NCBI RefSeq assembly: GCF_002735695.1
Contig: NZ_PDZH01000032.1
Coordinates: forward strand, 1-41,102
Length of the DNA stretch: 41,102 nucleotides
Source of the DNA: Chitinimonas sp. BJB300
GTDB lineage: Bacteria > Pseudomonadota > Gammaproteobacteria > Burkholderiales > Chitinimonadaceae
Direction: 5' to 3'
Shown piece by piece: positions 26,201-33,614 of the stretch (position 1 is the first letter of the stretch; every line of letters starts with the position of its first letter). The notes under the pieces were generated by a model that was given only the letters and a program-made list of their open reading frames with translations, was not told where the DNA came from and ran no database searches. The translations under genes and the position numbers were made by a program.

Positions 26201-27302
26201 CGTGCAGACCCCACGCCTATGCCGCCTACCCGAGCGGCAACATGTTTTGCCCCGCAGTCCGCTTGAGCGTGAACTGGTAAAGCTTTGGCAGTCCTTGCTA
26301 GCCAGCACTGAAATCAGCATCCATGACGATTTTTTCACACTGGGCGGCCATTCACTGCTAGTGCTGGATCTGATGAATCGCCTGCGCGCCCGCTTCAAGC
26401 GTAGCGTGCCCTTCACCGCCTTCTTACGCACACCGACCATCGCCGGCTTGGCCAGCTTGCTGGAAGGAAAGACGAACAGCGCCGGTGTTTCCTTGCTGCA
26501 GTTGGCTGACCAGGGCATACCGCTCTACCTGTTGCCCGGGGCCAGCGGCAACCCTATGGCCTACCAGGCGTTAGCCCGTTCACTATCAGGGCGCTATGCC
26601 CTTATTGGCGCGCAAACAGAACACGATCCGGCGCAGCCCGCCAGCATCGAAACCATGGCGGCCGAACTGGTCCGCGCCATTGGATTGCAACAACCAGAAG
26701 GGCCGCTGCATCTGGCCGGCCATTCATTCGGGGCCATCGTGGCATTTGAAGCAGCACGCCAATTCAGCGCGGCCGGTCGACATGTCGCGGGGCTGGTGTT
26801 GATTGATACCGCAGTGCCCGATGGCGGCAAGGCATTTGCTCATTACGACGAATGCGATTGGATCGTCTCGATTGCCGAGGCCGCGGGTGACTATTTTGGC
26901 CACCCGGTGCATATCGAGCGCGCCGAGCTGACACCGCTCGCCAGCCCGGCAAGGCGACAATTGATGCTGACACGGTTGCAAACGGCCGGTGCATTGGCCG
27001 CCAGTGCATCGGTCGAGGTAATCGACAGCTTGTTGTTGAGCTACCGGCAAAGTATCGCCGCACTGGCCGACTACAAACCCGGATATTGGTTGGGGTCAAT
27101 AGGTGTGGTCTACGCGCAAGCCACGCCACAGTCTAGCGACCCAAGCCTGGGTTGGTCGGCGCACTGTGCACGGGTGGCAACGACGCTGGCGACCTCGGGC
27201 GACCATATCACCATGGTCACTCAGCCCCACGCTGCAATGCTTGCCGACCGCCTCGTCCAGGCTATCGACGCCTGCCTGCACACTGGAACTACCGGAACAT
27301 GA
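20259..27302 (+). CDS. Terminal NRPS (docking-C-A-PCP-E-C-PCP-TE), last module lacks an A domain
   Basis: This 2347-residue protein should add a D-amino acid and release the product. Residues 1-57 form a TubC-type N-terminal docking domain (LLAELNSIGIAIWAEEGQLR). C1 (about 73-505) has HHIVADG at 206-212. The A domain (about 530-1030) has TSGSTGQPKG and Lys1023, with pocket D-A-M-F-I-G-G-V-F-K, which suggests a hydrophobic residue without an exact match. PCP1 has S1078 in GGDSI, the form usual before epimerases. The E domain (about 1125-1545) has HHLVVDG at 1252-1258, plus HGRD, TVGWFT and FNYLGRF. C2 (about 1557-1985) has HHALLDG at 1691-1697 and the opening VTPQQRGMW seen in C domains that accept D-residues. 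PCP2 (S2032) follows directly. The type I thioesterase (about 2078-2340) has S2156 in GHSFGA and H2316 in GDH. No adenylation motif lies between C2 and PCP2. Confidence 0.93.
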   Translation: MSDNAIRLLAELNSIGIAIWAEEGQLRFRSPKGRLTDALKAELAQHRSELLALLGRASTIDSEIERRQGPPDAPAPLSIQQRAVWMAEQQGGGAAFLIPGALRIRGLLQPDALRQALQTLVDRHEAFRTAIRLVDDTPMQFVLPAVQFQLPRLDLSRLDPTAQEAELARLLAEESRQPFDLTQAPLLRATLIECAADSHVLLLTPHHIVADGWSIDIMVRELSQFYRPDGKAIASTHTNLPLGYADFAVWQRDRSKRGEDRADLDYWRSTLAQLPPPLDLPTKQTAAASDDDFAGASLQATLPAATAQGLRHIAAQAGTTLFSALAALFGTLLYRYTGQSDLLLGTANAGRSRVELEEVIGLFAGRLPLRLDLEGEPSFQALVGRVAHSTASALSHAEVPAERILAEAVALEARESLFQVMIALQNTVRSNLRFADLEVEALPIASDTAKFALFLAIDEVGDALTLGLEYATARFDAPRMQALLDHLLYLADAAVASPDTPISRLALLTPTERAALLAAQPASCIEFAETLPQRLHRIALAEPDRPALLAPLHWGDAETVSCSYGQLWSRAETIATALHNIGMQQGDVIALAGERSMGFIEGMLGILAAGGSYLPITPDLPAARIAEMCEDSGASIMLASDKAGMALATHFRMAIDLTGLTADQTSQPPRLVQTVPTQTAYVMFTSGSTGQPKGVQVSHANVLHFVAGLPPCSGENQPVYLHFAPSEFDASVMEIWGALLTGAQLVIAPPGLPGLDALADLIERHTVSVSFLSAGLFSALSKVRPKTLASLDILISGGDRVSVSAAYDVLAVGNRVRLYNGYGPTETTVFATLHPIGKQDVAEHAGALPIGKAYGSSRLYVLDTQGELTPTGVIGELYIGGGNVGIGYINRPDLTETRFLPDPFVNTPTARMYRTGDLVRWRDDGVLEFLGRADRQVKIRGFRIELGEIEAYLGTHPAIAEVAVDARETPSGLRLVAYIVPEASVEALDTAGMQNFLLAWLPKHMVPTALVCLDALPQTRNGKLDRNALPAPHYDAETTSHTPPTGMQSQALAAIWQTVLQHDQVAMEDNFYELGGDSIMAMQVSMRLARQGWALRPQDMLKYPTLQAQSQLMQRQTANIVRRTDNAPLPVTPIQAWFFSLALANPHHWNQAVRLAVKPDALPQLDRAIAALEAAHDALRLRFFQTNHGWQLMVATVTASPLRRLHAVDEPAALALIDTAQRSLNLTTGPVWCALLIEGPHDDCPHLVLIAHHLVVDGVSWRVLMEDLALAITGEPIPPAALGFADWASYLAAQPAASPPAASVTVLPPIARPNGSNLESETCVVSRVLSANATAALLGPANHAYRTEPTELLLTGLMLGLQRAIGQPSLTVALERHGRDTEDADLSGTVGWFTAIVPVQLELATAPSLETAVLTLKQLIRSAPRVMSQTTGESPAVAFNYLGRFDNIVAAGGPFRPVTAGCGDSTDPAGKRPYPLEIVAVVDDNTLRIDFRYSEGQLKSVTVNAWAEASWHALHELLNHLAEPGLAGRAPCDFPLAGITEQSTLDQLLNEHDLRADEIADLLPVTPQQRGMWLESMAHAGSGMHVEQFVVTFDGSFDREALMQAWSRLLARHETLRSGFIWRQDDDPLCVVFEAVDPTWQHLDWRGQAEQNVSAWLAQDQLTGFDGIKPPLRFATLRLSDERWLFVWTYHHALLDGWSVAHLLNEAISPQSPTTPPTHARDHVRWLAQRDRIKAAAFWQTELAGATVPTPCGKRDDSLPPGDGYTDHCRRVPAEVIQQLTLLARHRQMTPAALAQGLWGLVLAWASAQRDVVFARTVSGRPGELVGSEQWVGLFINSLPLRLRLPNTGPAWSWLAEANVRAAAQSAFEWCTGGDIHGWSGLPPSHSLSDTLLIFENYPNTPQPNQEEAASIVAVAGHGARTHFPITLLIVPDEGWRCELICNTAYMPASEGQQLLDAFTQLATALMDEYIDLANVLAGLPVQTPRLCRLPERQHVLPRSPLERELVKLWQSLLASTEISIHDDFFTLGGHSLLVLDLMNRLRARFKRSVPFTAFLRTPTIAGLASLLEGKTNSAGVSLLQLADQGIPLYLLPGASGNPMAYQALARSLSGRYALIGAQTEHDPAQPASIETMAAELVRAIGLQQPEGPLHLAGHSFGAIVAFEAARQFSAAGRHVAGLVLIDTAVPDGGKAFAHYDECDWIVSIAEAAGDYFGHPVHIERAELTPLASPARRQLMLTRLQTAGALAASASVEVIDSLLLSYRQSIAALADYKPGYWLGSIGVVYAQATPQSSDPSLGWSAHCARVATTLATSGDHITMVTQPHAAMLADRLVQAIDACLHTGTTGT

Positions 27303-27327
27303 TTACCCCTCCCTCTTCTACCCAGCC

Positions 27328-27357
27328 GGGTGAGGGCATAACAACGCCTCATCACCC
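27328..27357 (+). other. Hairpin in the gap between the NRPS and Pfa-like blocks
   Basis: GGGTGA (27328-27333) pairs with TCACCC (27352-27357). Inside it, GGC (27335-27337) pairs with GCC (27346-27348) around the loop ATAACAAC. No T run follows, so it is not a standard terminator. It lies in the 104 bp between the gene 3 stop and the preferred gene 4 start. It could be an RNA-processing or translation-control element. Confidence 0.35.
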
Positions 27358-27406
27358 TACTGGCGACGATCAACGTTTCCCACACGATTCGCAGAGAAAA
27401 GCGGCA

Positions 27407-30400
27407 ATGTCTATCCCGACCCCACAAGCAGACCGTAATCCAGCCCTCTCCAACCCTGCTGCGCCCATCGCCGTAATCGGCATGGCAGCGATGATGCCGC
27501 GTGCGCAAGACCTTGCCGCATATTGGCGCAATATTCTCGATGAAACGGATTGCCTCGAGCCAGTGCCGACCAATCGCTGGCGGGCAGAAGCGTATTACAA
27601 CGCCGACCCCAAGGTAGCCGATCATACCTATGCCGACCGGGGCGGCTTTATCCCCGACCTCGGCTTCGACCCACTTCGCTATGGCATACCACCGAATAGC
27701 TTGGCTTTCACCGACACGGCCCAGCTCTATGCACTGGCCGTTGGCCGCCAAGCACTGCTAGATGCGGGTTACCAGCCTGACCAAACCACGGAAGGTCGCC
27801 GCCTGCCCATGGCGCGTACCGGCATCGTGCTCGGTGTATCGGGCAATACGATGAAGCTTTCTTCCGAGATGGCCAAGCGTGCGGATATTGCAAAGTGGGT
27901 CGATGTTCTGCACCAGGCAGGCATCGAAGATGCAGTCGTTGCCGAAGTGGCCGACACCATGCGCCGCCACTACCCCGACTGGAATGAAGACACCTTCCCC
28001 GGCTTTCTTGCCAATGTGGTGGCGGGACGCATCGCCAACCGCTTTGGCCTCGGTGCGGCCAGCCATACTGTGGATGCTGCCTGCGCCAGTTCACTGGCCG
28101 CAGTCCGGCTCGCCTGCTTGGAATTGCGCAGCGGCGCAGCCGATGTCATGTTGACGGGCGGGGTAGATACCGACAATTCCAACATCGCCTACCTGAGCTT
28201 CAGCAAAACGCCTGCCTTGTCCAAGTCAGGCAAGGTACGCGCCTTTGATGCGGCTGCTGATGGCACCATGATCAGCGAAGGCATCGGCATGCTGGTGCTC
28301 AAGCGGCTCGACGACGCCGTTGCCGATGGCGACCGCATCTATGGTGTTATCCGCGGGTTTGGTGCCTCTACCGATGGCGCAGGCGGGGCGATTTTCGCAC
28401 CTAACCGCGCTGGGCAGGAGCGGGCTTTGCTCACGGCCTATGCCGATGCAGGCATCGACCCGACCAGTATTGGTTTAGTGGAAGCGCACGCCACAGGGAC
28501 CGTCGTCGGCGATGCCATCGAGATTGAAGCACTGGAAGCCGTGTTAGGTAGCGCCCAAACTCCCATCGCACTGGGCAGCGTGAAAGCACAGATTGGCCAC
28601 ACCAAGGCGGCAGCCGGCGCTGCAAGCTTGATCAAGACCTTGCTGGCGCTCTACCACAAAGTGATTCCACCAACACTTAATGTCACTCAGCCCAACGTAC
28701 GGCTCCACCCAGGCGAAAAACCCTTCTACCTGCCGCGTCACGCAAAGCCCTGGCTGGGTTCGGAAAATGCACCACGGCGGGCCGGCGTAAGTGTGTTCGG
28801 CTTTGGCGGCACCAATGTTCATGTCGTGCTGGAAGAACATGACCGTCACCATCCACAGCCCATCCACCACCGTGGCATTCCAATTTTACTGGGTGCAGAA
28901 AGCCCCTCCGCACTAGCCCAGCGCTGCCTGGCGCTGGCCGAGCAGATTGCGCGTGGAGATGCCGCCACCCTGGTTTGGCCGACTCAACCATTGCAACCCG
29001 ATGCACCACGGATCGGCCTACTGGCGCGCAACTATCAAGACGCCCCGGCACTGCTGCGTAGCGCTGCCGAACAACTCAACCGCCGCACAGCAGAAACAGC
29101 CTGGTCGCTACCCAATGGCATCCATTACCGTAGCCGAGCCATTGAAGTCGGTGGAAAAACTGTTGCCGTGTTCAGCGGGCAAGGCTCGCAGACAGTGGGA
29201 ATGGGGGCGAGGCTGAGTATCGACCACCCGGCGGTCCGCCAATGCTTTGAGGCGTTTGATGCCGCTGGCCAAGCCCGTGGCCTTGCACCGGTTTCAAGCC
29301 TGCTGTTCCCACCAGATACCTTCGATAGTGGTCGACTTGATGCACAACGCGCAGCGCTGACCCATACCCAGAATGCCCAAACAGCCATTGGGGCCTACAA
29401 CATGGCGCTATATGGTTTGATGCAACGTGCAGGATTTTGCCCCGACATGGCGCTGGGCCACAGCTTTGGCGAACTCTCTGCCTTGTGGGCTGCCGGTGTA
29501 TTCAGCGACGACGCCTACCGCAGCGCAGTATTGGCCCGTGGCGAGGCACTCACCCCGCCACCAGGCTGTGATGAGGGCGGGTTGATCGCCATCAGCGCAC
29601 CGGCCGAACAACTACAAACCCTGCTAAGCCAATTGCCCGATCTGACACTGGCGAATCTCAATAGCCCCAAGCAAACTGTAGCCGGGGGTAGCGCCGATGT
29701 GCTCGAACAGGCATTGAATACATTGCAACAAGCCGGCATCCAAGCCGTGCGTATTCCCGTAGCAGCAGCCTTCCACACCAGCCTTGTCAGCTATGCTGAA
29801 GCGCCCTGGCTTGCGGCACTGGCTGACATGCCACTGGCAACACCCCGCTTCCCGGTGTGGGCCAACCTCACTGCACAGACCTACCCGGCAGATGAAGCCG
29901 GCATCCGCAACCTGCTGGCCCACCAGCCCTTCAATACCGTGCAGTTCCGGCAGCAGATTGAAGCTATCTATGCCGCAGGTGGCCGGGTCTTCGTCGAGAT
30001 TGGCCCACGCGCCGTCCTTAGCCGTTTGATAGGTGACATCCTGGGTGATAGGCCTCACTCGGTGTTACCTGTGGCGCAAGACCCCGCCGGTAACGACAGC
30101 CGCCAGCTCGACGAAGCCATGTTGCGGCTAGCCGTGCTTGGGCTGCCTTTGCAGCTGAACAGTACCGAGGTATTACCGCCACCGGCCGGGCCATTGGAAA
30201 TCCGGGTCAGCACCGCGGTGATACGACAACGGGGTGAGGGCGATTGGCCGGCCTTGACCCACAAACATGGCGTACCTCCTACCAGTATTGTCGCCACGGT
30301 ACCTGTTGCCGCGCCGTCCCTCCCCACTGCACCCGCCGTTCAGGCTGATGTGCAAACCACGTCGGTAGCGGCCACCGTGCTTACACGGCTTATCGCCGTA

Positions 30401-33400
30401 GTGGCGGACAAAACCGGCTTTCCAGCGTCGTTGATCGAACCCTCTATGTCGATCGAGGGCGATTTAGGTATCGACTCGATCAAGCGTGTGGAAATCCTTT
30501 CCATCATGCGCGATATATTCGGCACGCTGCCTACCAATGAAGCCATGGCCGCCACGCGCAACCTGGCCGAACTGGCGCAGTGCATCGCCCAGGTTCAACC
30601 CAGCACCATGCATCAGCCTGCGCTACCCACGCCCCCTGCACCTGTGCCCACCCCAATCTCTGCCATACCAGCCGTAAGCAACCTGCACACCACATTGGGC
30701 GAGCTGTTGCTGCGCACCGTGGCGGACAAGACAGGCTACCCGGTTGAGATGCTGACGTTGGCAATGCGACTGGAAGGCGACCTGGGTGTGGACTCTATCA
30801 AGCGCGTCGAAATTCTGGCGGCGGTACGAGATGCACTGGGTTTGACTGAAACATCCGCCAACGATGCCCTTCGCAGCGCCAGCACACTGGGGGATATGGT
30901 GACGCTACTGGCAGCGCTTGCCCCGACTGAAGCCGAACCAGCAACCGTGACAGACAAAGCATCAGTACCCGCCTCACCCCTGGCGGCGGAGGCAAGCGCC
31001 CATACCGGCAGCGACGTAGCACAACTGTTGCTCCGCACCGTGGCTGATAAAACCGGCTTTCCTGTGGAGCTGTTGGCCCTGGAAATGCGTCTTGAAGGTG
31101 ACCTGGGCGTGGACTCGATCAAGCGGGTCGAAATTCTGGCAGCCGTACGGGACTATCTGGGCCTTACCGACACCACCACCAGCGATGCCCTTCGCAGCGC
31201 GGGTACGCTGGCCGAAATCGCCGCGCTATTGGGGGCCGTAGGCCAGCACCTGCAAACGGCACAGGCCTTTGAAGCGTCAACCCAGCCAGTTACGGTCGCA
31301 CCGCCGCCACAATACACGCCGGTGGCGACACCGGTCACGGACCGGATGGTCGACGCCGGGGCACTGCTCTTGCGAACAGTGGCAGACAAAACTGGCTTTC
31401 CCGTCGAACTGCTGACCTTGGAAATGCGCCTGGAAGGCGATCTGGGCGTGGACTCGATCAAACGGGTCGAAATCCTCGCCAGCCTGCGCGATACGCTTGG
31501 ACTCACCGGGGCTACCGCCAGCGACGAGTTACGCAGCGCAACGACCCTGGCCCAGATAGCAGCCTTGCTACAAGGCGCGGTGGAAATTACCCATATTGCC
31601 TCGGCTGCCAGGGCGAACATAGCGAATGCGCCAGTACCGGCACCCGTACCTGAAACTGCCCTGCCGCCAACGAATAACCTTCCGACCATCGACATGGCCG
31701 CGATGGCCCGTTTGCTATTGCAAACCGTTGCCGACAAAACGGGTTACCCCGTTGAGATGCTGACGCTCGATATGCGGCTGGAAGGGGACCTGGGTGTCGA
31801 TTCGATCAAGCGCGTCGAAATCCTGGCAGCTGTGCGTGATGCGCTGGGCGTCCAGGCCGATACCGGAAACGATGGCTTGCGTAGCGCCGCAACCTTGGCC
31901 GAACTGGCTGCCCAACTGGTCGCTTTGGCTGGCAACTCACAATCGTCCGCCCCCACTCCATTCGCAACCACTACCTTAACCAGCACATCCCGCTGGCAAC
32001 CGTTGCCGGTACAGTCCGTTGCCCTGGCAGCGCCACCCGCCCACGGGCCGCTTCGGCCACCAGGCCAAGTCGCAGCGATATTCGCCGATGGCACAGCCCT
32101 GACAGCCACACTCGCTGTACAGATGGCGCAATGGGGTTATCGGCCCGTGTTGATCCGTTTGGCGGGTTGGACACCGACGATTGATGGATTGGGAACGCAG
32201 GCTTGGCCATCGCGGCAGGCCACGCTCGACAGTCTGAGTGAATGCTTGTCCACCCTTACCCATGAATCGGGTCAACCCGCGGTTGTCGTGTTGCTGCAAA
32301 CACCCGATAACGCACGCGCCAGCCGCCAACGGCTGGGCGTTGCCTTGCGTGTGGTGAAGGAATTGCTGCCTGCGCTCATGGCTGGTACTCGGTTGTTTGC
32401 CGTAGCCCGGCTTGATGGGCGGCTCGGTCTGAACGGCACAGGCGACGCGGTGGCGGGTGGATTGGCAGGTTTGATCAAGACGTTGCGTCATGAGTTGCCC
32501 ACCGCTCAGGCCCGTTTCGTCGATCTGGCTGCCGAGCTACCCGCCGAACTGGCGGCAACGTATTTGCTGAATGAAATAGGCGATACAGTGGCGCAAGCGG
32601 CTGAAATCGGTTGGCACCACGGCGGCCGTTGCAGCTTGGTCTGCGGTTCTCCCCCTGCCGTTGGGCTATCCACCCTGAACATACCGCCATTGCAAGCGCA
32701 TGAACTGGTGTTGGTTACCGGTGGCGCGCGCGGCGTTACGGCCCAATGTGTACAGGCGCTGGCGGCACGCCTACCGGCACACTTTATATTGATCGGCCGC
32801 ACGCACCTGGCGCAGACCGATCCGGCCTGGGCCGCCGGGATAACCGACATGACGCTGTTGAAAGCACAAGCATTGCAGCAATTGCGCCTCGAGGGCGGTA
32901 TGCCCACGCCACGCACTGTCGAATCGCTATGCCAGTCGGTATTGGCAGGCCGTGAGGTACGCCAGAACATGCAGGCGCTGGCGGCAACCGGCGCGAAGGT
33001 CAGCTATCTGGCGCTGGATCTGGGTGATGCAGCCACCACCCGCACGACGATCGCCACTTTGACCGCGCAACATGGCCGGGTCGCGGCATTAATACATGGC
33101 GCAGGCGCGTTAGCCGACCGACGCATTGCCGACAAGACGCCACAAGACATCGAGACCGTGTTCCGCCCCAAGCTCGATGGCTTATTGACGCTCGTTGAAG
33201 CGCTGAACGACCTGCCGCCACAACGGGTATTGCTGTTCTCTTCGACTGCCGGCTACTCGGGCAATGCCGGCCAATCGGACTACGCCATGGCGAATGAAGC
33301 GCTTAGCAAGCTGGCCTTCCAGTTGGCGCGCCGCTGGCCCGGCACACGTGCCGTTTCACTGGCCTGGGGACCATGGGAAGGCGGCATGGTGACACCCGCG

Positions 33401-33592
33401 CTGAAAAAGTTGTTCGCAGAACGCGGTGTTGGCCTGTTGCCGGTTGCCGATGGCACAGCCCTGTTTGCCGATGCGGCGATGGGGCAGGCTGCCGGTGGCT
33501 TCCAGTTTGTGATCGGCGATACCTTGCCGGCACAAGCCCCCACTCCCGCCTTTGCCGCGCCAGCGTCACCTGCCCTGGCTTATCCACAATAA
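27407..33592 (+). CDS. pfaA-like: Pfa-type iterative PKS subunit A (KS-AT-ACPx5-KR)
   Basis: This protein (2061 residues from ATG 27407) resembles PfaA of polyunsaturated fatty acid synthases and builds an acyl chain iteratively from malonyl-CoA. The KS (about 20-460) opens with PIAVIGMAAMMP and has C226, H361 (HATGT) and H398. The AT (about 585-880) has GQGSQ and S686 in GHSFGE. Five tandem ACPs follow, each with a DSIKRVEIL motif: S1024, S1130, S1237, S1350 and S1466. The KR (about 1766-2020) has TGGARGVTA, the long PfaA-type insertion and Y1959 in SDYAMANE. The protein stops after the KR, so the C-terminal dehydratase of EPA-type PfaA is absent. Start choice: ATG 27407 has AGAGAAAAG upstream and sits where family members begin. 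ATG 27299 would give an ATGA overlap with gene 3 like the other junctions, but adds 36 low-complexity residues with a poor ribosome site. Confidence 0.9.
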   Translation: MSIPTPQADRNPALSNPAAPIAVIGMAAMMPRAQDLAAYWRNILDETDCLEPVPTNRWRAEAYYNADPKVADHTYADRGGFIPDLGFDPLRYGIPPNSLAFTDTAQLYALAVGRQALLDAGYQPDQTTEGRRLPMARTGIVLGVSGNTMKLSSEMAKRADIAKWVDVLHQAGIEDAVVAEVADTMRRHYPDWNEDTFPGFLANVVAGRIANRFGLGAASHTVDAACASSLAAVRLACLELRSGAADVMLTGGVDTDNSNIAYLSFSKTPALSKSGKVRAFDAAADGTMISEGIGMLVLKRLDDAVADGDRIYGVIRGFGASTDGAGGAIFAPNRAGQERALLTAYADAGIDPTSIGLVEAHATGTVVGDAIEIEALEAVLGSAQTPIALGSVKAQIGHTKAAAGAASLIKTLLALYHKVIPPTLNVTQPNVRLHPGEKPFYLPRHAKPWLGSENAPRRAGVSVFGFGGTNVHVVLEEHDRHHPQPIHHRGIPILLGAESPSALAQRCLALAEQIARGDAATLVWPTQPLQPDAPRIGLLARNYQDAPALLRSAAEQLNRRTAETAWSLPNGIHYRSRAIEVGGKTVAVFSGQGSQTVGMGARLSIDHPAVRQCFEAFDAAGQARGLAPVSSLLFPPDTFDSGRLDAQRAALTHTQNAQTAIGAYNMALYGLMQRAGFCPDMALGHSFGELSALWAAGVFSDDAYRSAVLARGEALTPPPGCDEGGLIAISAPAEQLQTLLSQLPDLTLANLNSPKQTVAGGSADVLEQALNTLQQAGIQAVRIPVAAAFHTSLVSYAEAPWLAALADMPLATPRFPVWANLTAQTYPADEAGIRNLLAHQPFNTVQFRQQIEAIYAAGGRVFVEIGPRAVLSRLIGDILGDRPHSVLPVAQDPAGNDSRQLDEAMLRLAVLGLPLQLNSTEVLPPPAGPLEIRVSTAVIRQRGEGDWPALTHKHGVPPTSIVATVPVAAPSLPTAPAVQADVQTTSVAATVLTRLIAVVADKTGFPASLIEPSMSIEGDLGIDSIKRVEILSIMRDIFGTLPTNEAMAATRNLAELAQCIAQVQPSTMHQPALPTPPAPVPTPISAIPAVSNLHTTLGELLLRTVADKTGYPVEMLTLAMRLEGDLGVDSIKRVEILAAVRDALGLTETSANDALRSASTLGDMVTLLAALAPTEAEPATVTDKASVPASPLAAEASAHTGSDVAQLLLRTVADKTGFPVELLALEMRLEGDLGVDSIKRVEILAAVRDYLGLTDTTTSDALRSAGTLAEIAALLGAVGQHLQTAQAFEASTQPVTVAPPPQYTPVATPVTDRMVDAGALLLRTVADKTGFPVELLTLEMRLEGDLGVDSIKRVEILASLRDTLGLTGATASDELRSATTLAQIAALLQGAVEITHIASAARANIANAPVPAPVPETALPPTNNLPTIDMAAMARLLLQTVADKTGYPVEMLTLDMRLEGDLGVDSIKRVEILAAVRDALGVQADTGNDGLRSAATLAELAAQLVALAGNSQSSAPTPFATTTLTSTSRWQPLPVQSVALAAPPAHGPLRPPGQVAAIFADGTALTATLAVQMAQWGYRPVLIRLAGWTPTIDGLGTQAWPSRQATLDSLSECLSTLTHESGQPAVVVLLQTPDNARASRQRLGVALRVVKELLPALMAGTRLFAVARLDGRLGLNGTGDAVAGGLAGLIKTLRHELPTAQARFVDLAAELPAELAATYLLNEIGDTVAQAAEIGWHHGGRCSLVCGSPPAVGLSTLNIPPLQAHELVLVTGGARGVTAQCVQALAARLPAHFILIGRTHLAQTDPAWAAGITDMTLLKAQALQQLRLEGGMPTPRTVESLCQSVLAGREVRQNMQALAATGAKVSYLALDLGDAATTRTTIATLTAQHGRVAALIHGAGALADRRIADKTPQDIETVFRPKLDGLLTLVEALNDLPPQRVLLFSSTAGYSGNAGQSDYAMANEALSKLAFQLARRWPGTRAVSLAWGPWEGGMVTPALKKLFAERGVGLLPVADGTALFADAAMGQAAGGFQFVIGDTLPAQAPTPAFAAPASPALAYPQ
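30378..31929 (+). repeat. Five tandem ACP coding repeats in gene 4
   Basis: Five units of about 106-116 codons each contain the block VADKTGxP, MRLEGDLGVDSIKRVEIL. Units 2 to 5 are nearly identical over this core. Unit 1 is the outlier (MSIEGDLGIDSIKRVEIL, then IMRDIFG). Linkers are Pro/Ala-rich and differ between units. Such repeats are the signature of Pfa-type synthases, and the repeat number is prone to change by recombination. Confidence 0.9.
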
Positions 33593-33601
33593 CGTCTGTA
33601 C

Positions 33602-33608
33602 TGAGGAA
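33602..33608 (+). promoter_or_regulatory. Ribosome binding site that fixes the gene 5 start
   Basis: TGAGGAA lies 6 bp before ATG 33615. The frame is open back to an ATG at 33552, inside gene 4, but that start has no comparable site and would add 21 unrelated residues. The KS homology begins at MFPLDIIGLACLVP. Confidence 0.75.
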
Positions 33609-33614
33609 TGCTTC

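Noticed and set aside
27152-27406. Extended start of gene 4 from ATG 27152
   Set aside because: It would overlap gene 3 by 150 bp in another frame and give low-complexity residues with no homology.
30378-31929. Tandem DNA repeat as a CRISPR or transposon array
   Set aside because: The repeats are in frame, about 320-350 bp apart, and encode complete ACP domains.
33552-33614. Extended start of gene 5 from ATG 33552
   Set aside because: It lies inside gene 4 without a ribosome site, whereas ATG 33615 has TGAGGAA at proper spacing and begins the KS.
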